DNA of 32,669 nt. Source: Mesorhizobium sp. (GTDB lineage: Bacteria; Pseudomonadota; Alphaproteobacteria; Rhizobiales; Rhizobiaceae). This document shows positions 1 to 7,797 of this stretch, in pieces. Numbering within the stretch: the first letter of the stretch is position 1; each line of letters begins with the position of its first letter. A program made the position numbers and the translations under genes. Under the pieces are notes generated by a model. The model was not told where the DNA came from and did no database searches. It saw nothing but the letters and a program-made list of their open reading frames with translations. The DNA is taken from positions 1 to 32,669 of the forward strand of contig NZ_SUGA01000017.1 in NCBI RefSeq assembly GCF_004963255.1, written 5' to 3'.

Positions 1-409
1 GCCTGACGGGGCCGGGGGCGGGCGGAGGTGCCGGCTGCGGCGCGCGCGTGCGCGCGGCGGCGGTTGCCTGCTGCTGGCCGCTGTCGCCGGTCAGCGCCGG
101 CCGGCGCGGCGCCGCCAGCCTGATATCACGCTCGACCACGACATCGGTCGGCCCGCCGATCAGGATCAGATGCTCGATGTCGTCACGGCGCACCAGCACC
201 AGCCTGCGATGGCTGTCGACGGCGGTCGCGTCCATGACCGCGAGGCGCGTCTTGCGGTTCCTGCCGCCGGCCACGAAAGTGCCGAAGGTAAGATTGCGCA
301 CAACCTTGATGACGAGCAGGATGACGACGAGCAAAATGAGTGCCGCAAACGTCCACAGGATTGCGGCGACATAACCCGGACCCGCCACGCTATCCAGCCA
401 CTGCAGCAT
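1..409 (-). CDS. FliO/MopB-like membrane protein (partial, C-terminus outside window)
   Basis: The minus strand is open from an ATG at 409 to the window edge, giving 136 residues with no stop. The protein begins MLQWLDSVAGPGYVAAILWT. One strong membrane segment follows (about residues 12-36, rich in A, L, V, I), then a basic stretch (GGRNRKTRLAVMDATAVD) and a small beta-rich domain with the pattern LVLVRRDDIEHLILIGGP. It ends in a proline/alanine-rich tail. One N-terminal helix plus an 'LVLVRRD..EHLILIGGPTDVVVE' core is what I know from the FliO family (flagellar export apparatus). In rhizobia a FliO-annotated protein next to cckA is often not in a flagellar cluster, so a flagellar role is uncertain. 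A TTG at 421 with AAGAGG just upstream is an alternative start. It diverges from cckA. Confidence 0.68.
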   Translation of the reverse strand, partial: MLQWLDSVAGPGYVAAILWTFAALILLVVILLVIKVVRNLTFGTFVAGGRNRKTRLAVMDATAVDSHRRLVLVRRDDIEHLILIGGPTDVVVERDIRLAAPRRPALTGDSGQQQATAAARTRAPQPAPPPAPGPVR

Positions 410-471
410 CGGTGCACCCAATCGCCTCTTGAGGTCAGGCGACACTAGACCGCGGTGGCGGCCCGCCGCAA

Positions 472-493
472 GTTCACATCACCCATCGTGAAC
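472..493. promoter_or_regulatory. Inverted repeat between fliO-like gene and cckA
   Basis: GTTCAC at 472-477 and GTGAAC at 488-493 form a perfect 6-bp inverted repeat with a 10-base spacer, inside the 208-bp divergent intergenic region. The spacing would fit a dimeric regulator, but no known operator was recognised. No TTAA-N7-TTAA CtrA box was seen nearby. Confidence 0.3.
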
Positions 494-617
494 AGTTTGA
501 AACATGAATCATTGATTTTATCGGACATTTGCCGCCGGGGCCTTTTCCGTTACAGGAGAATGTGATTCAACCGGCCGTCCGCGCCCGTCGGACACCGGAA
601 TCACGAGCAGGGGGAAC

Positions 618-3203
618 ATGGCCAAGGAAGCGCGCGGCGATTTCTATCCGGTACCGATCGTCGACCAGAACACGCGTCCGGGCGCCGTCACCAGGCTCAT
701 CGTCTTCATCGTCGTCTTGACCGGCGCCGCGATCGTCTTCGGACTTTTCCGCGAGCGGCTCGGCGATCCTTTCCTGCTCGGCATGCTCGGCGTGCTCGCC
801 ATGATCGGCGTCGGCTTCCTGTTCGCGACCGCGATCGGCTTCGTGCAGATCGCGCCGCGGTCGACCGGCGACGAACTGTCGAAAGCCTTTGTCGACTCGA
901 TGTCGCAGGGCCTGCTGGTGACCGACACCAAGGGCCGCGTCGTCTATGCCAATCGCGCCTATGCCGACATGACGGGCGCCGCCTCGGCCGCCGATCTCAA
1001 GACCGTCGAAGGTCTCTTGTCTGATGTTCCCGAGGCCTCGATGACGATCTACAGGCTGGCGTCGGGCCTGCGCGACGGCCAGGCGGGCGACGGCGAGTTC
1101 CGGCTGGCGCAGTCGATCAAGCCCGGCGCCGAGCCCGGCGCGCGCTGGTACCGGGCCCGCGCCCGCGCCTTCAGCATGCCTGGGCAAAGGCTGCCGATGC
1201 TGGCCTGGCAGCTTGCCGACATCTCGCAGGAACGGGCGGAGCAGGAGCGTTTCTTCCTCGACCTGCAAAAGGCCATCGACCATCTCGACCATGCGCCGGC
1301 CGGGTTCTTCTCGGCCGACCAGGAAGGCCGCGTCACCTATATCAACGCCACGCTCGCCGAGTGGCTGGGCATCGACCTTGCCTCCTTCACGCCGGGCGCC
1401 ATCACGCTGCCGGAAATCATCGCCGGCGACGGCATGGCGCTGGTCCGCTCGGTCAAGGCCGATCCCGGCACGACCCGCAATGCCGTCATCGACCTCGACC
1501 TCACCACCATGAGCGGCCAGGCGCTGCCAGTGCGCTTCATGCACCGGGTTTCGGCAAGCCGCGAGGGCGTGAACGGCCCGACCCGCACGATCGTGCTCAA
1601 CCGTACCCAGGGCGAGGACGCTTCGGCGGAACTGCGGGCTTCCGAGGTCCGCTTCACCCGTTTCTTCAACTCGACACCCATGGCTATCGCGGGCGTCGAT
1701 GCGAGCGGGCGCATCCTGCGCACCAACGCGCCGTTCCTGCAGCTGTTTTCATCGGTGGTCGACCGCGACGCCGTCGACCGGCGGGTGCGGTTCGAGACCA
1801 TCGTCCACGAACGCGACCGTCCGGCCTTCGCCGCCGCCTTCGAGAAGGCCAGGCAGCGGCAGGCCAATATCGAGCCGATCGACTCCGTGTTGCCTGGCAA
1901 TGAGGAGCGCCATATCCGCTTCTACGTCAACGCCGTCGCCGACAGCGCGGGCGGCGAGGGCGCCGAGGAATCGGCCATCGTCTATGCGGTCGAGACCACC
2001 GAGCAGAAGGCGCTCGAGGGCCAGATGGCGCAGAGTCAGAAGATGCAGGCGGTCGGTCAGCTTGCCGGCGGTATCGCGCACGACTTCAACAACGTGCTCA
2101 CCGCCATCATCATGGCGTCCGACCTTCTGTTGACCAACCACCGGCCGTCGGATCCGTCCTTCCCAGACATCATGAACATCAAGCAGAACGCCAATCGGGC
2201 GGCCTCGCTCGTGCGGCAATTGCTGGCCTTCTCGCGCAAGCAGACGCTGCGGCCGGAAGTGCTCAACCTGACCGATGTCCTGGCCGATCTCCGGATGCTG
2301 CTCGCCCGCCTTGTCGGCAACGACATCAAGCTGAAGATCGACCACGGGCGCGACCTGTGGCCGGTCAAGGTCGACATCGGCCAATTCGAGCAGGTTGTGG
2401 TCAACCTCGCCGTCAACGCGCGCGACGCCATGCCGAGCGGCGGCGACCTCACGGTGCGCACCCGCAACGTCACGGCGGAAGAATGCAAATCCTTCGCCTA
2501 TCGCGAATTGACGCCGGCCGACTATGTGCTCGTCGATGTCGAGGACACCGGCAGCGGCATTGCGCCCGACGTTCTCAAGAAGATCTTCGAGCCGTTCTTC
2601 ACGACCAAGGAAGTGGGCAAGGGCACCGGCCTCGGCCTGTCGATGGTCTACGGCATCATCAAGCAGACCGGCGGCTTCATCTTCTGCGATTCCGAGGTCG
2701 GCAAAGGCACGGTGTTCCGCATCTTCCTGCCGCGCCACATCGCCGAGGTGAAGAAGCAGGCCGAGCCCGGCGCGGCGCCGGCAGCCGTGGCGGCGGCCCC
2801 GGCCAAGCCGGCCGACACGGCCAAGGATCTGTCCGGTTCGGCCACCGTGCTTCTGGTCGAGGACGAGGACGCCGTGCGTATGGGCGGTGTGCGGGCGCTG
2901 ACGTCGCGCGGCTACACCGTGCATGAGGCGTCGTCCGGCGTCGAGGCGCTGGAAGTGTTCGAGGCGCTCGGCGGCAAGGTCGATATCGTGGTGTCCGACG
3001 TGGTTATGCCGGAGATGGACGGGCCGACATTGCTCGGCGAGCTGCGCAAGCGTCAGCCGGACATCAAGTTCGTCTTCGTTTCGGGTTATGCCGAGGACGC
3101 CTTTGCCAAGAACCTGCCGGCCGACGCCCATTTCGGCTTCCTGCCGAAGCCGTTCTCGCTCAAGCAATTGGCGACGATCGTCAAGGACGTGCTGGAATCC
3201 TAG
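618..3203 (+). CDS. cckA: Hybrid sensor histidine kinase CckA
   Basis: This 861-aa protein matches CckA, the membrane kinase that feeds phosphate through ChpT to the master cell-cycle regulator CtrA in alphaproteobacteria. Two membrane helices lie near residues 26-44 and 52-76. PAS-like sensor segments follow (one begins near 'KAFVDSMSQGLLVTDTKGRV', others near 270 and 350). The dimerisation/phosphoacceptor motif is GGIAHDFNNVLTAI, with His at 488. The ATPase domain shows the N box (NLAVNARDAMPSGG), DTGSGI and GKGTGLGLSMVYGI. After an Ala/Pro linker comes a receiver domain with the phosphoacceptor Asp at 794 (VVSDVVMPEMDG) and the conserved Lys in LPKPF. The ATG at 618 follows AGGGGGAAC. The length is normal for the family. 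The divergent neighbour is the FliO-like gene. Confidence 0.95.
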   Translation: MAKEARGDFYPVPIVDQNTRPGAVTRLIVFIVVLTGAAIVFGLFRERLGDPFLLGMLGVLAMIGVGFLFATAIGFVQIAPRSTGDELSKAFVDSMSQGLLVTDTKGRVVYANRAYADMTGAASAADLKTVEGLLSDVPEASMTIYRLASGLRDGQAGDGEFRLAQSIKPGAEPGARWYRARARAFSMPGQRLPMLAWQLADISQERAEQERFFLDLQKAIDHLDHAPAGFFSADQEGRVTYINATLAEWLGIDLASFTPGAITLPEIIAGDGMALVRSVKADPGTTRNAVIDLDLTTMSGQALPVRFMHRVSASREGVNGPTRTIVLNRTQGEDASAELRASEVRFTRFFNSTPMAIAGVDASGRILRTNAPFLQLFSSVVDRDAVDRRVRFETIVHERDRPAFAAAFEKARQRQANIEPIDSVLPGNEERHIRFYVNAVADSAGGEGAEESAIVYAVETTEQKALEGQMAQSQKMQAVGQLAGGIAHDFNNVLTAIIMASDLLLTNHRPSDPSFPDIMNIKQNANRAASLVRQLLAFSRKQTLRPEVLNLTDVLADLRMLLARLVGNDIKLKIDHGRDLWPVKVDIGQFEQVVVNLAVNARDAMPSGGDLTVRTRNVTAEECKSFAYRELTPADYVLVDVEDTGSGIAPDVLKKIFEPFFTTKEVGKGTGLGLSMVYGIIKQTGGFIFCDSEVGKGTVFRIFLPRHIAEVKKQAEPGAAPAAVAAAPAKPADTAKDLSGSATVLLVEDEDAVRMGGVRALTSRGYTVHEASSGVEALEVFEALGGKVDIVVSDVVMPEMDGPTLLGELRKRQPDIKFVFVSGYAEDAFAKNLPADAHFGFLPKPFSLKQLATIVKDVLES

Positions 3204-3212
3204 AGCGCTGAC

Positions 3213-3274
3213 GCAATTGGGACGGACGACGCAAGGCGCTGGCGCCTGACCGCCTTACAGCTCGCTGGAATTGC
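3213..3274. repeat. Hairpin / possible degenerate copy of the dispersed palindromic repeat
   Basis: Just after the cckA stop, GCAATTGGGACGG (3213-3225) and CTGGAATTGC (3265-3274) resemble the two ends of the repeat found intact at 7242-7336 and 31781-31876. The interior differs and holds a perfect small hairpin, AGGCGC-TG-GCGCCT (3234-3247). There is no T-run, so a terminator role is unproven. It could instead be an unrelated rhizobial intergenic repeat. Confidence 0.35.
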
Positions 3275-3355
3275 TTCCAAATGAGCTATCGCTTGCACAT
3301 TGCGACGGCCCTGCCATGATGGTCGCCGGATGGGTCTATCAGAGGGTAGCAGCGC

Positions 3356-4063
3356 GTGACGCCGCATATCGAGGCGGGCAGGGGCGATTATGCCGAAACG
3401 GTCCTGTTGCCGGGCGATCCCGAGCGCGCCCAATGGATGTCGGAGACCTTTCTCGAGGCGCCTCGCTGCGTCAATCGCCGAAGGGGCGCGCTGGGCTTCA
3501 CCGGCCAGTTCCGCGGCAAGCCGGTCAGCATCCAGGCGACCGGCATCGGCGTTTCATCCTTCCTGATCTACGCGCATGAATTGCTCGACTATCATGGCGT
3601 GAAGACGCTGATACGCACCGGCACCAGTGGCGGCTTGTCGGACGATGTGCCCTTGCGCGGGCTCGTCATCTCCAGCGAAGTGCGGGCGGAGAGCGCAGTT
3701 AGCGGACAGGTGTTTGGTCTTTACCAGCCGGCGGGACCGGATCCGGCGCTGCATGCGCTGGCGCTGCGACGCGCGGCCGATCTCGGCATCGCCTGCAGCG
3801 CCGGGCTGACAATCTGCAGCGACGTGTTCCACCATCCCGACGGCCGCGCGCGGTTCGACGAGCCGAGGGCGCTTGGGGCGCTGGCGGTCGATATGGAGAC
3901 CAGCGCGCTCTATCGGATTGCCGCGCAGTTCGGCGCCCGGGCACTGTCGCTGCTCACCGTGGTCGATCACATCGCCACCGGCGAGCTGACGGACTATGCG
4001 GAGCGTCAGGCCCTCTTCACCGACATGAGCCGGCTGGCGCTCGAAGTCGCCGCCGAGAGTTAG
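3356..4063 (+). CDS. deoD: Purine nucleoside phosphorylase, DeoD type
   Basis: This 235-aa cytoplasmic enzyme should cleave purine (deoxy)nucleosides with phosphate to give free base and (deoxy)ribose-1-phosphate in nucleoside salvage. The N-terminus TPHIEAGRGDYAETVLLPGD closely follows E. coli DeoD (TPHI.A..GDFADVVLMPGD). The phosphate-binding GDPERA, the LGFTG segment, the RTGTSGG loop and the nucleoside-binding AVDMETSALYRIA (VEMEAAG in E. coli) are all present. The catalytic-loop Asp is kept in VVDHI. The start is GTG at 3356, supported by GAGGGTAG eight bases upstream and by alignment to DeoD. RTGTSGG instead of RVGSCGA leans slightly toward uridine phosphorylase, so substrate specificity is less certain than family. 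Its stop overlaps that of the convergent ribbon-helix-helix gene. Confidence 0.85.
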   Translation: MTPHIEAGRGDYAETVLLPGDPERAQWMSETFLEAPRCVNRRRGALGFTGQFRGKPVSIQATGIGVSSFLIYAHELLDYHGVKTLIRTGTSGGLSDDVPLRGLVISSEVRAESAVSGQVFGLYQPAGPDPALHALALRRAADLGIACSAGLTICSDVFHHPDGRARFDEPRALGALAVDMETSALYRIAAQFGARALSLLTVVDHIATGELTDYAERQALFTDMSRLALEVAAES

Positions 4064-4365
4064 GCGGCTTGCCGCTTCAACGCGGCCTGTTCCTCGGCAT
4101 TGGGCCGGTGGCCGCGCAGATAGAGCGCGCAGGTCGTGCGCAGCATGGAGGCGAAGTTCGGGATCTGGCCGTTGATCTCGATCGCCTCGTCATAGAGCTT
4201 CGATATGAATTTCGGTGTCGTCAGTCCCTGGCTGTCGGCGATCTCGTCAAGCAGACGCCAGAACGTCGCCTCGAGCTGGATGCTGGTCGAATGACCGTCG
4301 ATGCGGATCGACCGGTTGATCTGCCGGTAGCCTTCCGGGTCTTGCCCGGCGAAGACTCTGCACAT
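4060..4365 (-). CDS. Ribbon-helix-helix domain protein (RHH_4-like)
   Basis: A 101-aa protein. The central part RSIRIDGHSTSIQLEATFW followed by LLDEIADSQGLTTPKFISKL has the strand-helix-helix layout of the ribbon-helix-helix fold found in small alphaproteobacterial regulators (Pfam RHH_4 as I recall it). The ATG at 4365 is preceded by GGGAGG with a four-base spacer; upstream in-frame starts lack this. The C-terminus (MLRTTCALYLRGHRPNAEEQ) is basic. Its TAA stop (4060-4062) overlaps the TAG of convergent deoD (4061-4063), so the two transcripts must overlap at their 3' ends. DNA binding is inferred from fold only; the target is unknown. Confidence 0.8.
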   Translation of the reverse strand: MCRVFAGQDPEGYRQINRSIRIDGHSTSIQLEATFWRLLDEIADSQGLTTPKFISKLYDEAIEINGQIPNFASMLRTTCALYLRGHRPNAEEQAALKRQAA

Positions 4366-4391
4366 GGTACCTCCCGTTTTTGTTTGTTTTG

Positions 4392-4421
4392 GGCGCCGAT
4401 TGAGCGAGCCGGCGCCTTTTT
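4392..4421 (+). terminator. GC hairpin with T-run upstream of RHH gene
   Basis: GGCGCCG (4392-4398) pairs with CGGCGCC (4410-4416) around an 11-base loop, followed by five T. On the plus strand this has intrinsic-terminator form and could stop read-through from deoD, 330 bases upstream. On the minus strand it lies in the leader region of the RHH gene. No other gene was found in 4366-4618. Confidence 0.4.
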
Positions 4422-4618
4422 GAACACTGCCTGCGTTTGTCATCTTCGATCCAACGGCCGGCAACGGCAATCAGACTTTCGTCCTTAGCCGCGCCCATCC
4501 TCGCCCGCGCCGGGAGACTACCCATTTCCAAGCCGCATGCGTGGTAATCGGCTGCCACCACCTTTTTTCGCCAGCACGCATAATCGGCTTCGAAATCAAG
4601 AAAGCTGCGGAGTCCGAT

Positions 4619-5014
4619 TTGGCGAAGGCGATCCATTCCATGATCAGGGTTCTCGACGAGGCACGGTCCGTCGATTTCTACAACAAGGCCTTCGGCCTCG
4701 AGGTGGCGCAGCGGCTCGATTTCGAGACTTTCACATTGATTTATCTCAGCAATGCGGACTCGCCCTTCGAGGTGGAGCTGACCGTGAACAAGGGGCGCAC
4801 CGAGCCCTATGCGCTGGGCGACGGCTACGGCCATCTCGCCGTCTCGGTCGCCGATCTCGACAGCGAGCATGACCGCATCGGCGCGCTCGGGTTCAATCCG
4901 AGGAAGATCGTCGAGTTCAATCACGACGGGGTGCGGATTGCCCGCTTCTTCTTCATCGAGGATCCCGACGGCTACAAGATCGAGGTCCTGCAGCGAGGAG
5001 GGCGCTTCCAATAG
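4619..5014 (+). CDS. VOC/glyoxalase-fold protein (lactoylglutathione lyase-like)
   Basis: A 131-aa single glyoxalase/bleomycin-resistance fold protein. It reads AKAIHSMIRVLDEARSVDFY, then LEVAQRLDFETFTLIYL, GYGHLAVSVADLDSEHDRI and FFFIEDPDGYKIEVLQ. The conserved metal-ligand pattern of glyoxalase I can be followed: His in IHSMIRV, Glu in FEVELT, His in GHLAV and Glu in YKIEVLQ. This points to glutathione-dependent methylglyoxal detoxification, but many VOC relatives have other substrates. The TTG start at 4619 is chosen because GGAG lies six bases upstream and the family usually begins just before this Ile-His; the ATG at 4640 would remove the first metal ligand. A gluconate-dehydrogenase-like pair begins 78 bases downstream. 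Confidence 0.8.
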   Translation: MAKAIHSMIRVLDEARSVDFYNKAFGLEVAQRLDFETFTLIYLSNADSPFEVELTVNKGRTEPYALGDGYGHLAVSVADLDSEHDRIGALGFNPRKIVEFNHDGVRIARFFFIEDPDGYKIEVLQRGGRFQ

Positions 5015-5092
5015 GGACATTCCGCCGCGCGGACCGGCGCGGCGCCAGCAACGGCGCCCTCAGGGGCGCGAACAGCAAGCAGGGAGGAAATC

Positions 5093-5623
5093 ATGGTTAC
5101 AGTTTATGAGAAGAAAGCCGGGCTTTCGCGGCGAGAGCTTCTCAAGCGCGGCGGCGCCGGCGCGCTACTCATCATCTCCGGCAGCGCCGTCATCAGCCCC
5201 GAACACGCCTGGGGTCTCGAAACCTCGGCGCTGAAGCCCGAGACGATGGCGACGCTGATCCAGATGGCGCGCGACATCTATCCGCACGACCAGGTGCCGG
5301 ACAAATATTACGCCATTGCCGTCAAGGGCCATGACGAGACGGCGGCCAAGGACCCGGCCCATAAGGAACTGATCGAGAAGGGAATCGCCGAGCTCGACAA
5401 GAAGGCCGGCAAGGGCGGTTATCGCGGGATCGGCTGGGAAGAGCAGCGGGTCGCGCTGCTCACCGGCATCGAGAGGACGCCGTTCTTCCAGGCGGTGCGC
5501 GGCGGTCTCGTCGTCAGCCTCTACAACCAGAAGGAGCTGTGGCCGATCTTTGGCTACGAAGGCGAGTCCTATTCCAAGGGCGGCTACATCGCGCGCGGCT
5601 TCAACGACATCGAGTGGCTGTAG
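5093..5623 (+). CDS. Gluconate 2-dehydrogenase subunit 3-like, Tat-exported small subunit
   Basis: A 176-aa protein with a twin-arginine signal (LSRRELLKRGGAGALLIISG, about residues 11-30). The mature part fits the gluconate 2-dehydrogenase gamma / subunit 3 family (TMATLIQMARDIYPHDQVPD, then LYNQKELWPIFGYEGESYSKGGYI near the C-terminus). In the known complexes this subunit carries the Tat signal and escorts the signal-less flavoprotein into the periplasm by hitch-hiking. The next gene, 48 bases downstream, is that flavoprotein, which supports the same arrangement. The ATG at 5093 is preceded by GGGAGGAAATC. The substrate (a sugar, sugar acid or polyol) cannot be read from the sequence. Confidence 0.87.
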   Translation: MVTVYEKKAGLSRRELLKRGGAGALLIISGSAVISPEHAWGLETSALKPETMATLIQMARDIYPHDQVPDKYYAIAVKGHDETAAKDPAHKELIEKGIAELDKKAGKGGYRGIGWEEQRVALLTGIERTPFFQAVRGGLVVSLYNQKELWPIFGYEGESYSKGGYIARGFNDIEWL

Positions 5624-5671
5624 GCCGCTCTGTCCTGAACCGCATTTCGACGGATTTCATGGGAGGAAACC

Positions 5672-7243
5672 ATGGCAGCATCATTTGATCTCAAGAACGA
5701 TGGCGTGGTCGTCATCATCGGCTCCGGCGCCGGCGGCGGCACGCTCGGCAACGAGCTGGCGCAGAAAGGCATCGACGTCGTCATCCTCGAGGCCGGCGCA
5801 CGCCACGAATATGAGGATTTCATCAACGACGAGTGGGATTCCTTTGCCCAGCTTGCCTGGAAGGACAAGCGCACCACCTCGGGCGACTGGCGCGTGGCCA
5901 AGGATTTCCCGAACCTGCCGGCCTGGATCGTGAAATCGGTCGGTGGTTCGACCACGCACTGGGCGGGCGCCTCGCTGCGCTTCCAGGAGCATGAATTCAA
6001 GGCGGCCACGACCTACGGAAAGGTCAAGGGCGCGAACCTCCTCGACTGGCCGGTGACGCTGGCCGAGATGGAGCCCTATTACGCCAAGGCCGAAGCCAAG
6101 ATGGGCGTCACCGGCACCAACAATTGGCCGCGGCTGCCGGGCAACAACAATTTCAAGGTGCTCAAGGCCGGCGCCGACAAGCTCGGCTACAAGGAATGCC
6201 ACACCGGCAACATGGCGATCAATTCGGTGCAGCGCGACGACCGCAACTCCTGCCAGCAGACCGGATTCTGCTTCCAGGGTTGCAAATGGGGCGCCAAATG
6301 GTCGACGCTTTACACCGAAATCCCGAAGGGCGAAGCGACCGGACATCTGGAGGTGCGGCCGAACTCGATGGTGATCAAGATCAACCATGACGCTTCCGGC
6401 AAGGTGACCGGCGTCGTCTATGCCGACAAGGACGGCAAGCTGCAGGAACAGAAGGCCCGCATCGTCGCGGTCGCCGGCAATTCGATCGAGAGCCCGCGCC
6501 TGCTGCTCAATTCGGAATCGAGCAAGTTCCCGCACGGGCTCGCCAACTCGTCGGGACAGGTGGGCAAGAACTACATGCGCCACACCACCGGCTCGGTCTA
6601 CGCGATCTTCGACAAGCCAGTGCATATGTATCGCGGCACCACCATGGCCGGCATCATCCGCGACGAGGCGCGCCACGATCCGTCGCGCGGCTTCGTCGGC
6701 GGCTACGAGATGGAGACGCTGTCGCTCGGCCTGCCGTTCATGGCGGCCTTCCTGAACCCTGGCGGCTGGGGCCGTTCCTTCACCACGGCGCTCGACCATT
6801 ACGACCATATGGCGGGCCTGTGGATCGTCGGCGAGGACATGCCGCGCGAGGAGAACCGCATCACGCTGCACAAGGACGAAAAGGACGAGCACGGCATGCC
6901 GATCGCCGACGTCCATTTCGACGATCACCCCAACGACACGGCGATGCGCGACCATGCCTACAAGCAAGGCCAGGCGCTTTACGCCGCTGTCGGCGCCACC
7001 AGGACCTTCCCGACGCCGCCTTATCCTTCGACCCACAATCTCGGCACCAACCGGATGAGCGAGAAGCCGGAGGACGGCGTCGTCAACAAGCACGGCCAGT
7101 CGCACGACATCAAGAACCTGTTCGTCTCCGACGGCAGCCAGTTCACCAGCGGCGCGGCGGAGAACCCGACGCTGACCATCGTGACACTGGCGATCCGCCA
7201 GGCCGACTACATCGCGGCGCAGATGTCGGCCAAGACTATCTGA
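5672..7243 (+). CDS. GMC-family FAD oxidoreductase with predicted 3Fe-4S cluster motif
   Basis: A 523-aa flavoprotein of the gluconate/fructose/glucose dehydrogenase branch of the GMC family. The FAD-binding dinucleotide fold is at the N-terminus (VVIIGSGAGGGTLGNELAQK, then VVILEAG). A cysteine group C194-X5-C200-X3-C204 (SCQQTGFCFQGC) matches the spacing I recall for the 3Fe-4S cluster of bacterial FAD-glucose dehydrogenase, which passes electrons out of the FAD site. The C-terminal catalytic region has THNLGTNRM (His455) and AENPTLTIVTLA (Asn498). It has no signal peptide and probably follows the Tat subunit upstream to the periplasm. The ATG at 5672 follows GGGAGGAAACC. No cytochrome c subunit gene is adjacent, unlike classical three-subunit enzymes. 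Two terminator-like hairpins follow the stop. Confidence 0.9.
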   Translation: MAASFDLKNDGVVVIIGSGAGGGTLGNELAQKGIDVVILEAGARHEYEDFINDEWDSFAQLAWKDKRTTSGDWRVAKDFPNLPAWIVKSVGGSTTHWAGASLRFQEHEFKAATTYGKVKGANLLDWPVTLAEMEPYYAKAEAKMGVTGTNNWPRLPGNNNFKVLKAGADKLGYKECHTGNMAINSVQRDDRNSCQQTGFCFQGCKWGAKWSTLYTEIPKGEATGHLEVRPNSMVIKINHDASGKVTGVVYADKDGKLQEQKARIVAVAGNSIESPRLLLNSESSKFPHGLANSSGQVGKNYMRHTTGSVYAIFDKPVHMYRGTTMAGIIRDEARHDPSRGFVGGYEMETLSLGLPFMAAFLNPGGWGRSFTTALDHYDHMAGLWIVGEDMPREENRITLHKDEKDEHGMPIADVHFDDHPNDTAMRDHAYKQGQALYAAVGATRTFPTPPYPSTHNLGTNRMSEKPEDGVVNKHGQSHDIKNLFVSDGSQFTSGAAENPTLTIVTLAIRQADYIAAQMSAKTI

Positions 7244-7336
7244 AGCGGTTCGGCGTTACCGCCGACCCGCTCCAGCTATTTTTTGTTTGACGCAATTCCG
7301 GACGGAAAACCGCTAAGCACTTTTCCTGGAATTGCG
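7242..7336 (+). repeat. Dispersed palindromic repeat, copy 1
   Basis: About 95 bases that align nearly end to end with 31781-31876. Shared blocks are an AGCGG..CCGCT hairpin, a T-rich stretch ending in TTTTGTTT, GCAATTCCGGA(C/T)GGAAAA, CCGCT and ACTTTTCCTGGAATTGC. The inner palindrome pairs GCAATTCCggacGGAAAA with TTTTCCtGGAATTGC. I recall very similar elements scattered between genes in Mesorhizobium and other rhizobia, but cannot give a verified name. Confidence 0.75.
7244..7284 (+). terminator. Terminator-like hairpin directly after the GMC gene
   Basis: AGCGGTTCGGCG (7244-7255) pairs with CGCCGACCCGCT (7260-7271), eleven of twelve positions, around a TTAC loop. Seven bases later a run of six T follows (7279-7284). 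It starts one base after the stop codon and is the left part of the dispersed repeat, so the repeat supplies a likely terminator. Confidence 0.6.
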
Positions 7337-7358
7337 TTCATCCTCCCGACTGCCTGCT

Positions 7359-7392
7359 GGCGCGGAATCCTAATCGGTTCCGCGCCTTTTTT
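7359..7392 (+). terminator. Strong intrinsic terminator
   Basis: GGCGCGGAA (7359-7367) pairs perfectly with TTCCGCGCC (7378-7386) around a ten-base loop, followed immediately by TTTTTT (7387-7392). This classic form on the plus strand closes the Tat-subunit/GMC operon and separates it from the convergent gene that ends at 7408. Confidence 0.8.
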
Positions 7393-7407
7393 GTGTGAAG
7401 CCGGCGG

Positions 7408-7797
7408 CTATCTTCTGGTGCAGGTCGAGGCGGTGAAGGCGCCGTCCTGCTGCTTCATGATGATGTCGAAGGAGGGGCCGCTCGGGTCGTCGAGCGTCGC
7501 CTGGGTCATCGAGATCGAGTTGCCGCCGCTGGTGTAGCCGCCGAGCGGGCCAAGCCAGGTGATCTCGCCATTGGGGTTCATCTGGTAGTCGTAGGCTTGC
7601 AGCGTGGCGCCGAAGGTCACCGGGCCGCTATAGAGATTGCCCTTGATAGTGATCACGCCGAGATCGAGGAACAGGCCGAGCAGGTAGACCTCGCAGTGAT
7701 AGGCGCCGTCGGGCAGTTTGCCGTCGGTGAAATCGGCTTGCGCGCTGCCGGCGGCGGACAGCAGAAGCAGGAAGCTCAGGATCGTTCGCAGGGTCAT
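7408..7797 (-). CDS. Small secreted hypothetical protein
   Basis: A 129-aa protein with a clear Sec signal peptide (MTLRTILSFLLLLSAAGSAQA, likely cleaved after AQA). The mature part has no family I recognise. It has two cysteines (YHCEVYL near the start and STCTRR at the very end) that could form a disulfide bridging the domain, and a Gly/Thr/Asn-rich beta-type composition (GNLYSGPVTFGATLQAYDY, LGPLGGYTSGGNSISM). This suggests a small periplasmic beta-domain. It diverges from urtA and converges on the GMC operon. The ribosome site is weak (GAGCG). No function is assigned. Confidence 0.7.
   Translation of the reverse strand: MTLRTILSFLLLLSAAGSAQADFTDGKLPDGAYHCEVYLLGLFLDLGVITIKGNLYSGPVTFGATLQAYDYQMNPNGEITWLGPLGGYTSGGNSISMTQATLDDPSGPSFDIIMKQQDGAFTASTCTRR

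Noticed and set aside
1749..3167. A 472-codon open frame opposite cckA
   Set aside because: His/Arg/Asp-rich antisense shadow of a well-recognised kinase gene; no family resemblance.
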